This document shows, piece by piece, positions 45,428 to 53,866 of a DNA stretch of 64,000 nucleotides. The translations under genes and the position numbers were made by a program. Source of the stretch: Natranaerobius thermophilus JW/NM-WN-LF (GTDB lineage Bacteria > Bacillota > Natranaerobiia > Natranaerobiales > Natranaerobiaceae). The stretch is taken from positions 1,059,001 through 1,123,000 of the forward strand of contig NC_010718.1 of the NCBI RefSeq assembly GCF_000020005.1, given 5' to 3'. Every line of letters begins with the position of its first letter. The stretch's first letter is position 1. The notes under the pieces were generated by a model. The model had not been told where the DNA came from and made no database searches. It was given only the letters and a program-made list of their open reading frames with translations.

Positions 45428-45804
45428 AGATAGAATATAGAGAAGGTTTATTGTTCACTAGTGTTGATTTAGTTTATCAAGGCAGGAGAAAAAAGATTAA
45501 TAATATAGTAATAGATACAGGAGCGTCTGAAACTATTATTTCTTCTGATATAGTAGAAGACTTGGATATTTTTGCAGATCCAAATGATAAAATAGTAAGT
45601 TATTATGGGGTTGGAGGATCAATACATAATGCTTTTGTTAAAACAATAGATGAAATAAAAATCGGGGAGTCCAAAATCAAGAAAGCTGAACTTGATTTTG
45701 GACTTATTGATATAAATGGTGAAATAAATGGGTTACTAGGGCTTGATATTTTGATAGATACAGAAGTTATTATTGATTTAAAAAATATGATACTTAAATT
45801 TTAG
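45424..45804 (+). CDS. Retropepsin-like aspartic protease (copy 2)
   Basis: The 126-residue protein has VIDTGASETIIS (about 30-41) and NGLLGLDILID, like copy 1 but clearly diverged. Overlap of 4 bp with the partner gene supports a functional pair. Confidence 0.83.
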   Translation: MKIEYREGLLFTSVDLVYQGRRKKINNIVIDTGASETIISSDIVEDLDIFADPNDKIVSYYGVGGSIHNAFVKTIDEIKIGESKIKKAELDFGLIDINGEINGLLGLDILIDTEVIIDLKNMILKF

Positions 45805-45822
45805 TAATAAATGTTTAGTCCT

Positions 45823-45994
45823 TCGTCTAACACGATTGTTTGCGCTGCTCCCTTTTCCCGCCTTCGGAAATTATCTTTTGTCACGACTTTTGCAGTTAGA
45901 GGTTAAAGTTAGTAAGTAGCAAAAGTCGCGCCAATCCCCTTGTATCTTGTATGTCGGGCTCGGCAACGTCGCAAACAACGGGAACGTTATCTGA
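45823..45994 (+). repeat. attC-like site G
   Basis: Left end TCGTCTAAC, right end GTTATCTGA; inner stem CACGACTTTTGC / GCAAAAGTCGCG, A/B subfamily, with the left arm shortened. Confidence 0.75.
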
Positions 45995-46079
45995 AATGCT
46001 AAGTGTGGTTATTTCAGCAATATATGAGTGCCCCCCGATTGTAGATATAATAAGAAAGATCACTAGGAGAGTGATAAGA

Positions 46080-46175
46080 ATGAAGTGGGATGAAGTAAGA
46101 AAGCTTTATCCAGGTCTATATGTAAAGTTAGAAATTCTAGAGGAGTGTAATGATGAGAAAAAGAATTACTTCTAA
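46080..46175 (+). pseudogene. Truncated third copy of the protease partner gene
   Basis: The first 31 codons (MKWDEVRKLYPGLYVKLEILE...) and the upstream promoter/ribosome-site segment match copy 2 almost exactly, then the frame ends. No protease gene follows before site H. It marks a decayed cassette. Confidence 0.65.
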
Positions 46176-46296
46176 GTTTAAGTTTGTACTACAAAATAAG
46201 GTGACTATAATAAAGTTTATTTGATTTTTGATATTAGATATAAGGGGAATATACGACAAAAAATAAGCTTCGTCGTTTATGATTCCGCCTATTGCA

Positions 46297-46464
46297 TCAT
46301 CTAACACGCTTGTTTACACAGCTCCCTGACGGTCGCGCACTAAGGGACATGCCCTTCTGTCACGGAGGTTGCAGCTAGTGGATAGAATAAATGGAGGGGC
46401 AACCTCCGCGCCAGGCCGACTGAGTCGGCCCGGGTATGTTGCAAACAACGGGAACGTTAGGCGA
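46297..46464 (+). repeat. attC-like site H, second subfamily
   Basis: Left end TCATCTAAC, right end GTTAGGCGA, the closest here to the canonical integron GTTRRRY end. Stem GGAGGTTGC / GCAACCTCC. Confidence 0.75.
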
Positions 46465-46494
46465 CATATAACTCAATAAGGAGGGAGGATAGCT

Positions 46495-47082
46495 ATGGGT
46501 AAACAGGAAGAAATCAAATTCTTTAATGATCAAGCAAAAGTGTGGGATAACAAGATTACGCAAGAACATATAAAAGTAGCTAAAGATTTTATTTCAGAAT
46601 ATAATATTGGGGCTAATAATGCGGTTCTTGATGTAGGTGCTGGAACAGGAATAATTTACACTATCATTGATAATAAAAACTTAACCGACTACGTTGGAAT
46701 TGATATTGCTGAAAATATGGTTAAAGAATTTAGAAAAAAACACCCAGAAGCTGATATTAGGTGTGATGATTTTGAACTGGAATGTCAGTTAGAGAAAGCA
46801 TTTGATTTTGTTATAATTTTTGATGGTATACCTCACTTCAGAAATTTAAGCAAGTTGTTTGAAAATGCATATAACAACTTGAATAAAAATGGGAAGTTTA
46901 TAATCGTACATTCCAAAACTAGGAAAGAATTTAAAGCAAATCAAGAGAAAAACGGATATAATTCTGAAAAATCACTTATACCAACTGATGCCGAACTAAT
47001 CTATCATAGTAAAGAAAAAAGTTTTACAAATATAATTGTCGAAGATGATAGATACTTTAAGTTTGTATGTGAAAAAAACTGA
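46495..47082 (+). CDS. SAM-dependent methyltransferase (class I)
   Basis: The 195-residue protein has motif I VLDVGAGTGII (about 44-54), VGIDIAENM and FDFVIIFDGIPHF. The substrate is not evident. AGGAGGGAGG precedes ATG 46495. First gene after site H, read in array direction. Confidence 0.85.
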   Translation: MGKQEEIKFFNDQAKVWDNKITQEHIKVAKDFISEYNIGANNAVLDVGAGTGIIYTIIDNKNLTDYVGIDIAENMVKEFRKKHPEADIRCDDFELECQLEKAFDFVIIFDGIPHFRNLSKLFENAYNNLNKNGKFIIVHSKTRKEFKANQEKNGYNSEKSLIPTDAELIYHSKEKSFTNIIVEDDRYFKFVCEKN

Positions 47083-47424
47083 GAGATTTGGCGAAACAAA
47101 ATACTCTATTGTTGATGTTGTTAAGGTCGTAAGGGAAGAAACTCATAAAAATAACAATAAAGAATAGTTAATGAAGAGGGAGGTAATAAGCTTTACACCT
47201 AATATATGGTAAAATAATAGTAATAATAAAAGGTAAATAATAAAAAGGTGAAGAGGGGTCTAAATATGCTAAGAATAATCTAATTCAGTTAAGATGCTTA
47301 ATTTTAATTACGGAAGCAGGAATGTTTCGTTTGACAAGCATTGCACAATTAATAAGGAATATTTAATTTAAGGTCGAAGAAAAAATCAAAACATATTTAA
47401 ATGTTGCTTTGGAGGCGGATAATT
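47083..47424 (+). other. Intergenic stretch before the GrdE-type gene
   Basis: A 26-codon tail-like fragment (FGETKYSIVDVV...) lies at about 47090-47167 without a start, probably a gene remnant. TAAAAT boxes near 47210 could form a promoter. I see no intact gene or site, although a cassette boundary would be expected here. Confidence 0.4.
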
Positions 47425-48711
47425 ATGAAACTGACTTTGGAAAAAGTAAGAGTTGATGATTTAGTTTTTGGTGATCACACCATGATTAACGGTACCACTT
47501 TAATCGTTAACAAAAACGAAATCATTAAAAAAGTTAAGGAAGATGATCGGATTGCTAAAGTAAACATAGACATTGTGAAGCCAGGTGAATCTGCTCGCTT
47601 ATTTTCTGTAAGAGATGTAATTGAACCTAGAGTAAAAGTGGACGATACGTGTGAACTGTTTCCTGGTACGATTGGCAGTGTTGACCAGGTGGGAGAAGGG
47701 GTTACCAAAGTGTTTAAAGGTGCAACGATAGTAACCACCGGGAAAATTGTTGGAGTTAAGGAAGGTATTATAGACATGTCTGGTCCAGGAGCAGAGTACA
47801 CACCTTTCTCTCATACGAATAACCTTGTACTAGACTGCGATCCGATTTCTGGCCTGGAAAGTCGCCAGTACGAAGAGGCTTTACGGCTGGCTGGCTTGAA
47901 AATCGCCCATTACATTGGTGAAAAATGTCAAGAGGCGACAGCCCAGGAAAAAGTCGCCTATGAAACGCTACCCATAGATCAACAGAAGCAAAAGTACCCT
48001 GAGCTACCGAAGGTGGGATACATCTATATGCTTCAAAGCCAGGGACTATTACACGATACTTATTTCTATGGTGTGGACGCTAAAGAGATACTACCTACTT
48101 ATATTTATCCAACAGAAGTCATGGACGGTGCTATTGTCAACGGAAATAGTATTATAGCTTGCGACAAGAACACCACCTACCATCATTTGAATAATCCTAT
48201 CATTGAAGATTTATTTGAATATCACGGTAAAGAAATTAATTTCTGCGGGGTCATTATTACAAATGAAAACGTTACTTTAGAGGATAAAGAGCGTTCTTCA
48301 AATTACACTGCTAAATTGTCGGAGCAATTTGGGTTTGATGGTGTCATCATTTCAAAAGAAGAGTACGGAAACACAGACACCGATTTGATTATGAATTGCA
48401 AGAAGATTGAGGAAAAGGGGATCAAAACGGTACTTGTAACGGACGAGTATGCAGGCCGGGATGGTTCTTCCCAATCCCTAGCAGACGCTGACCCGAAAGC
48501 AGATGCTGTAGTGACTACTGGAAATGCCAACGAAACGATCATATTACCCCCTATGGACAAAATTATTGGTAAAATCGATTCAGAGGATCTGGATGCTGGT
48601 AATTATGAAGGGAACCTCAAGCATGATCAGAGTATCGAAATAGAGATACAAGCTATTATTGGGGCAACCAATGAATTAGGTTTCAACAAGATGGGTGCAA
48701 CCGAATTCTAA
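47425..48711 (+). CDS. Glycine/sarcosine/betaine reductase component B alpha/beta proprotein (GrdE/GrdI type)
   Basis: ATG 47425 follows TTGGAGGCGG. The 428-residue protein has IEPRVKVDD, the LLHDTYFYGVDAKEILPTY stretch and NSIIACDKNTTYHH with Cys246, where GrdE-type proproteins are cleaved to form a pyruvoyl group that binds the amine substrate. Length is normal. The selenoprotein subunit and components A and C are not nearby, so it is an orphan copy. Its base composition looks less AT-rich than its neighbours. Confidence 0.85.
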   Translation: MKLTLEKVRVDDLVFGDHTMINGTTLIVNKNEIIKKVKEDDRIAKVNIDIVKPGESARLFSVRDVIEPRVKVDDTCELFPGTIGSVDQVGEGVTKVFKGATIVTTGKIVGVKEGIIDMSGPGAEYTPFSHTNNLVLDCDPISGLESRQYEEALRLAGLKIAHYIGEKCQEATAQEKVAYETLPIDQQKQKYPELPKVGYIYMLQSQGLLHDTYFYGVDAKEILPTYIYPTEVMDGAIVNGNSIIACDKNTTYHHLNNPIIEDLFEYHGKEINFCGVIITNENVTLEDKERSSNYTAKLSEQFGFDGVIISKEEYGNTDTDLIMNCKKIEEKGIKTVLVTDEYAGRDGSSQSLADADPKADAVVTTGNANETIILPPMDKIIGKIDSEDLDAGNYEGNLKHDQSIEIEIQAIIGATNELGFNKMGATEF

Positions 48712-48875
48712 ATGATCCATTTAGACTCGGAAAACCTGTCATAAATACTAGTTTACGTTTACCGCCTTCCTTTTTAAGGATGCAGTGTAGTAATTTAGAG
48801 ATTATAGGGAGGGGAAGCTTTTAAAATAATGTCAGAGGAATTTAAGGGAAATTTTTTTTTGAGTTAAGAAAGATA

Positions 48876-49024
48876 GCCCTACGGGGACATGCCTTCTGTC
48901 ACGCCTTTTGCAGTTATGGATAGAGTTTTTAAAGGGCAGAAGTCGCGCCAACCCCTTGGTATTTTGTTTGGGTTTGTTATGCCGGAGCCGGTAACGTCGC
49001 ATATAACGGGAACGTTATCACCTG
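48876..49024 (+). repeat. attC-like site I, left arm lost
   Basis: Begins within the body (GCCCTACGGGGACATGCC) and keeps the TTTTGC stem, CCAACCCC hairpin and right arm; right end GTTATCACCTGA. The rest of the 48712-49162 gap shows no gene. Confidence 0.65.
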
Positions 49025-49162
49025 AAAAACATTGAGTAAAACAGCAAAACATAGATCTGCCCGCCTTCTACCGCGGTAAAAACTGGATTTCGTAGTAGAT
49101 ATTTTATGTTCCTCTTCAATAGGACATATCATTTTAAAACTTATTAGAGAGAGGTGGTAAAA

Positions 49163-50977
49163 GTGTCAGGAAGAAAATTAGTTTATTTAGTAATAGTAAT
49201 AAGCTTAATGGTTTTAACAGTTTTTGTGACAGGCTGTACTCAAGAGAAAAAAGCAGGAGATGAACAGGCTAAACAGGATGAAGATGAACCAAATGAATAC
49301 AAAGTAGAGGTACAAGCTAATCCTGAAGAAGCTGGTGAGATAACAGGAGAAGGTACTTATGAAGAGGGGGAAAAGGTTGAACTAGAAGCAGTATCAAAAG
49401 AAGGTTATGAATTTAAGAAATGGCATTTAGAAGGAGAAGATATTAGTGAGGATAAAAAATATAATTTTACAATGGAAAAAGATAAAAAGTTCCAGGCAGT
49501 ATTTGAGACAGAATATAATTCGGATAAGTTTGAACAGATAACCACAGAAACAGATGATGGTACTATTAAAGAAACTATCATGGGAGCAAATTTAATAGAT
49601 GAATTAGACCCTGTAAAATCAAATGCATTAACTGACGAGCCAATTTATATAGGAGAAAATTATATTGCTCAACCTGATGAAGAAAAAGGTGACTTGGTCA
49701 TTTACCAAAAAGATAATTTAGAACATTTTGATACCGTAGAAGGAATAGTTACAAAAGAAGGGACTAATGAGAAATGTGTAATTATTGAAGATCAGTTGAT
49801 TTATATACCAAATACCGGTCAAAGAGCGTATTTTTATAGTCTCGAAGAGGAACAAGCTTCAAAAGAAAAAAAATTAAATATACAAGATTTAGAATGGGAC
49901 ATACCAGAGGGTTTAGAGAAGGATGGGAGAGGAAAATTCTTTATAAACATACATAACAATCTACACTTTCAAACTAGTGTTATTGGCAATCACCTATTTC
50001 TTTACGCAGATCATTCTTGGGTAGTAAGGCATGAAAAACCACCCAGAGTTGAAAAACCTTTTTTAAAAGTATTCGAGTTATCTGAAGATGGATTTAAACA
50101 AAAAGAGATAAATTTTGAAGAGGAGTTTGAAGAGTCCCCGTTAATTACGGATATAGCAATATACGATGATAATAGCGCTATTATAGCTAGTGGTGATAAA
50201 GGATTTAGTTTAATAGATTTAAACAATTTCTCTATAGAACATTTGGAGGTAGGCGGTACTAGTCATGAGGGGGAAGTCCCTGGCGAAGGTGATTCAAATT
50301 TTGTGTCCCATAAAATTTTAGGAGTCAATGAATATGGCATTTTACTTACTAAAAGTGAAGTGCCAATACATGCCTGTTCTGCTAGAAGTATAGAAATATG
50401 GGCTCCGGATAGCAATAATTCCCTCGATTTAACAGCAAGCACTGTACAGCACCTTCCCGGTGGTTTTGAAGAGGAAAAAGATGATGTAATGTTGGTAGGT
50501 GCTATCCCAGATGAAAAAGGGATTAAAAACAATTTATGGCCTACTAATATGACTGAATCTGAGCAAATTGAGGAAGGCAAAAGAAAATCTTCATTACAGA
50601 TATCTGCTTTTGTAAGTTTAGATAATAATAAAGTGATGAAAGATGTTGGTGAAAATAATTCTAAATTGAGTGAGTACCTACACAAAGAATTAGATTTTGC
50701 TCAAACATTAGATAATGGAGAGATAGACCAGCTTCCGGTTATTGTAAAAGATACAGATAAAGATCATTTACACCATACATTTGACGATCCGCGTCCTCCT
50801 ATTGAAGCTCCTGTTTTTGCGTCAACTAATCTAAACGCGAATAGTTTAGATATAGAATTGGTTTATCTTAAAGATAATATTAAGCTTATCCAAATTGATC
50901 CTGAAGATCAGGATATTTACTTAAAGAAAGATGATTCAGTTTATCAGATAGAGTATGATTCTTTGTTTAGTCATTAA
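49163..50977 (+). CDS. Lipoprotein with InlB-type repeat and large acidic domain
   Basis: GTG 49163 follows GAGAGGTGG. The 604-residue protein has a signal peptide with lipobox FVTGC (about residue 25), one InlB/Flg_new-type repeat (VEVQANPEEAGEITGEGTYEEGE, about 45-115) and a C-terminal region of about 470 residues with beta-strand spacing that may be a propeller. It shares the repeat with the next lipoprotein. Confidence 0.75.
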   Translation: MSGRKLVYLVIVISLMVLTVFVTGCTQEKKAGDEQAKQDEDEPNEYKVEVQANPEEAGEITGEGTYEEGEKVELEAVSKEGYEFKKWHLEGEDISEDKKYNFTMEKDKKFQAVFETEYNSDKFEQITTETDDGTIKETIMGANLIDELDPVKSNALTDEPIYIGENYIAQPDEEKGDLVIYQKDNLEHFDTVEGIVTKEGTNEKCVIIEDQLIYIPNTGQRAYFYSLEEEQASKEKKLNIQDLEWDIPEGLEKDGRGKFFINIHNNLHFQTSVIGNHLFLYADHSWVVRHEKPPRVEKPFLKVFELSEDGFKQKEINFEEEFEESPLITDIAIYDDNSAIIASGDKGFSLIDLNNFSIEHLEVGGTSHEGEVPGEGDSNFVSHKILGVNEYGILLTKSEVPIHACSARSIEIWAPDSNNSLDLTASTVQHLPGGFEEEKDDVMLVGAIPDEKGIKNNLWPTNMTESEQIEEGKRKSSLQISAFVSLDNNKVMKDVGENNSKLSEYLHKELDFAQTLDNGEIDQLPVIVKDTDKDHLHHTFDDPRPPIEAPVFASTNLNANSLDIELVYLKDNIKLIQIDPEDQDIYLKKDDSVYQIEYDSLFSH

Positions 50978-51021
50978 TAAAAAATTTAATTTGAAGATCT
51001 TAAAGTGAATGAGGTGATACC

Positions 51022-52092
51022 TTGTCAGTAAGAAGGTCATTTCAATTATTATTGATCACATGCTTGTCTGTTTCAGTAACTTTTATGACAGGTTGCACAC
51101 CAGAGTACGAAGTGGAGATACAAGCTGATCCTGAAGAAGCAGGAGAAATTGAAGGTGAAGGCACTTACGAAGAAGGAGAAGAGGTTACAGTTGAAGCTGA
51201 ACCTAATGAAGGTTATGAATTTAAAAAATGGGAAAAAGAAGGTGAAGAAGTAAGTCAAGATCAAGAATATAAATTTGAAATTGAAGAAAGTATAGAATTA
51301 GTTGCTGAATTTGCAGAAACTGTAAACATTCCTGATGAAAACTTAGAAGCAGCTATTAAGGAAGAGTTAGGTGTAGATCAAGTGACAAAAGAAAATATTA
51401 AACAGTTAACATCTTTGGAGGCGAGAAGAGAAGGGATTAGCGATCTGATTAACTTGGGAAAGGCAGAAAATCTTAAAAACTTAAACCTTTCGGGCAATAA
51501 AATTCAAGATATAACCGCTTTAACTGAACTTACGGGACTAGAGAAGTTAAACTTAAACAATAATGAGATAACAGATATTAAAGCACTACATGAATTGACT
51601 AATCTTAAAGAAGTCAACCTTATAGGAAATGAAATCGATGAAATAAACTTTTTAGGAGAATTAAATGATCTCAAAAAACTTTCTGTAAGGGATAATGAGA
51701 TGAATTTGACATTGGTTGATTTTGACCAATCTCCTGGAGATGACTATATAGCTTATAGGGTAAAAAGCCCATTACCCTTAACTGTCGATGTTCAGGTAGT
51801 AAACATAAATGAAGACTTAAGCGTTGAACAGGTATTTGAACCAAATAGTGTTACTGATCGGGGCGAGCTTTATAGTTTTACTGAAGCGTCTTCCTATGAA
51901 GACCCATTTGTTCAGCATGTTCCCAAAAAACATCCATTTGACGTTTATAAAGACCATGAATGGAAAAATACACAAGTTTTAAAGGTTGTTGTTCGTGAAG
52001 AACATGAAGAGGGTAAGGATGGAGAGCACAAGTTACCTGGAGAGTATAAAATCGATTTTAAAAACAGAGAGATTATTGAAATTAATAATTAA
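51022..52092 (+). CDS. Lipoprotein with InlB-type repeat and leucine-rich repeats
   Basis: TTG 51022 follows GAGGTGATA. The 356-residue protein has lipobox FMTGC (Cys25), the repeat VEIQADPEEAGEIEGEGTY (about 33-95) and about five leucine-rich repeats (LKNLNLSGNKIQDI, LEKLNLNNNEITDI and so on, about 140-240), then a strand-rich tail. Internalin-like layout; probably an adhesion or envelope protein. Confidence 0.83.
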   Translation: MSVRRSFQLLLITCLSVSVTFMTGCTPEYEVEIQADPEEAGEIEGEGTYEEGEEVTVEAEPNEGYEFKKWEKEGEEVSQDQEYKFEIEESIELVAEFAETVNIPDENLEAAIKEELGVDQVTKENIKQLTSLEARREGISDLINLGKAENLKNLNLSGNKIQDITALTELTGLEKLNLNNNEITDIKALHELTNLKEVNLIGNEIDEINFLGELNDLKKLSVRDNEMNLTLVDFDQSPGDDYIAYRVKSPLPLTVDVQVVNINEDLSVEQVFEPNSVTDRGELYSFTEASSYEDPFVQHVPKKHPFDVYKDHEWKNTQVLKVVVREEHEEGKDGEHKLPGEYKIDFKNREIIEINN

Positions 52093-52224
52093 TTTATTTA
52101 TGAGGAAGCTTACAATTCATGTATAGTATGTCTATTATCAAGGGGGTTTTTATTGATTGACAAAAAGAATATCTTTAGTGAACATCATCTGATTTATGTG
52201 TACTAGAATTTCTGAAAAGCTGAA

Positions 52225-52257
52225 GGAATGGGTTAAAATTTTCCCCATTCTTTTTTA
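52225..52257 (+). terminator. Intrinsic terminator after the LRR lipoprotein
   Basis: GAATGGG / CCCCATTC stem followed by TTTTTT. Confidence 0.75.
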
Positions 52258-52356
52258 AAATCAAAAGGATTATCTAGATCCAAATGGAAATATATGGTAT
52301 AATTTAAAAAACATTTAGCCTTCGCCGTCCTTGGCTTCGCTTGAAATCCCAATGCA

Positions 52357-52450
52357 TCAGATAACACGCTTGCTTAAACAGCTCCCTGACGGTCGCGTAC
52401 TAAGGGACATGCCCTTCTGTCACAGAAGTTACAGTTGTTGATCAATCCTT
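52357..52450 (+). repeat. attC-like site J, right half lost
   Basis: Left end TCAGATAAC and core ACGCTTGCTTAAACAGCTCCCTGACGG resemble site H; after CACAGAAGTTACAG the repeat can no longer be followed. Confidence 0.6.
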
Positions 52451-52502
52451 AACTAGGTTGCAAACTGGATTGCATGATAAATTTCAATAAAAGGAGAATT
52501 TC

Positions 52503-52907
52503 ATGAACAGCAAGGTAGGTTTAATTTTATCCAACATTTTAACTATAATATTGTTCATATCAATTGCGAGTTTAGGGTTAGGTATAATTGGAGCAATTTC
52601 GTCATTTTTTATAGAAGAAGAGATTGCCCCTCTTAATTTTGTTGGGACTCTAATTCGGTCTGTTCTTTGGGTTCTTATTTACCTCATTTTACTTAGAATT
52701 TTACAAAATTCAGAAACTAAATTAATTACTAAAGAAAATATACAAAGACTCCAATATATAGGATATCTTTTGATTCTGGTGTTTTTACTTGAAGGTGCAT
52801 TGACTTACACTCAGGTACTAGAACAAGGAGGGAATCTACGCATTCTTGTAGCAGGTTTATTTTCAATATTTCTTTCAGAATCCCTTGGAAAAGAAGTGAC
52901 ATCTTAA
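52503..52907 (+). CDS. Four-helix membrane protein (DUF2975-like)
   Basis: The 134-residue protein has four hydrophobic segments with the spacing and the LRILQNSET loop of DUF2975-type proteins. AAAGGAGA precedes ATG 52503. Function unknown; such proteins are often next to an XRE regulator, which is absent here. Confidence 0.65.
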   Translation: MNSKVGLILSNILTIILFISIASLGLGIIGAISSFFIEEEIAPLNFVGTLIRSVLWVLIYLILLRILQNSETKLITKENIQRLQYIGYLLILVFLLEGALTYTQVLEQGGNLRILVAGLFSIFLSESLGKEVTS

Positions 52908-53037
52908 TAAAGTCGCGTCTTACTGACTTTTTAGAGGTGTTAAGAGAAAAACTATAAGCAAATATTAAATGTTTTGTTAGATAATCGTTACTATCATTTT
53001 ATCAAAACCACATTACATGAAGGAAGGAGAATGTTTA

Positions 53038-53295
53038 GTGGGTATAGAGACAATATTATTTCAACAGAATTTTGGCTATATAACAGCTAATATAATAGCT
53101 ATTTGTATTACCACAATTTTTATAAGTCTAGTTTTTTCCTTCTTGTGTATTAGTTTTTTCAGAGGTTCCAATATAGGCTTTGATATAATTAATAATAAGA
53201 ACACCAGAAAAATGTTTCTACTATCGATTACTGTTTTTGGCATTGTATTTATGATAATTAATACCGTCAACTTCTTATCTAGATATCCTTGTTAA
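53038..53295 (+). CDS. Small membrane protein, two helices
   Basis: GTG 53038 follows AAGGAAGGAGA; an ATG at 53017 lies upstream of that site. The 85-residue protein has helices at about 15-35 and 60-80. No family recognised. Confidence 0.6.
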   Translation: MGIETILFQQNFGYITANIIAICITTIFISLVFSFLCISFFRGSNIGFDIINNKNTRKMFLLSITVFGIVFMIINTVNFLSRYPC

Positions 53296-53307
53296 ATTTA
53301 TCGGGGA

Positions 53308-53746
53308 GTGATCTCTATCCAACTCACAAAAATTTTGCCTTATGTTTTATTTTTTGGCATAGGAATTGTAATGCTGAATTTATCTGCGGAATTTTATTTA
53401 GAAGGACAAAGGGCTTCAGATCATCTGGATTATTCAGGAGTTATAAGATCACATATATTTAGAGTGATGTGTGGATTTATAATAGGTGCTTCAGTTAATT
53501 GGAGAAAAGTAAAAGGTTATTTTGAAGGCAATATAAATTTTGGCATACAACTGCTACCAGGGATATTAATTCTAGGTATAAGTTTATTACCTACTATATG
53601 GATTAGTGAAAATTTTGGCGTTCTTCAACCTTTTGGGGATAGATTGATAGACTGGTTGTTTGCACCTTTGCAGTGGGGGGTCGAATCAAATGATTTTGAG
53701 TGGGCTTGCCGGGGTACTCGTTACAAAAGGATTATATAGAGAATAA
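53308..53746 (+). pseudogene. Membrane protein gene with a frameshift in a G6 run
   Basis: The frame from 53308 encodes helices up to LFAPLQWG, then a run of six G (53676 region) shifts it into a short tail ending at 53739. With one G fewer it reads SNQMILSGLAGVLVTKGLYRE, a normal last helix, to 53746. The start is unclear: GTG 53308 lacks a site, while ATC 53317 lies 6 bases after GGGGAG. Confidence 0.55.
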
Positions 53747-53762
53747 ATAAACAGTCGTCTTG

Positions 53763-53783
53763 CTATCACGGAAGTTGCAATTA
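53763..53783 (+). repeat. Remnant of an attC-like site
   Basis: CTATCACGGAAGTTGCAATT matches the inner left stem of the C/F/H subfamily; nothing else of the site remains. Confidence 0.4.
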
Positions 53784-53866
53784 TTTTTTAAAAATGATAT
53801 TAATCTAATTTAGAACTTTAGAACTTAGTTCGATAATATAATGGCATTCAAGGGGGTTATTATGAT

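Larger units (their letters stand above)
38381..49024 (+). other. Integron-like gene-cassette array
   Basis: Nine structured repeats (sites A-I) plus a hairpin near the recombinase gene divide this stretch into cassettes of one or two genes. Variable 9-base ends match between neighbouring sites: 38413 with 39250 (9/9), D right with E left (9/9), E right with F left (8/9), C right with D left (8/9). Most genes are on the + strand. The IS110 element at 41121-42723 is a later insertion. Remnants of the same repeat recur to about 61 kb. Confidence 0.75.

Noticed and set aside
39250-46464. Repeats as a CRISPR array.
   Set aside because: Units are 150-190 bp with genes between them, no short regular spacers and no cas genes.
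39250-46464. Repeats as MITE-like insertion elements.
   Set aside because: No target duplications are seen and the ends vary in a way matched to the neighbouring copy, which MITEs do not show. Not fully excluded for the degenerate copies.
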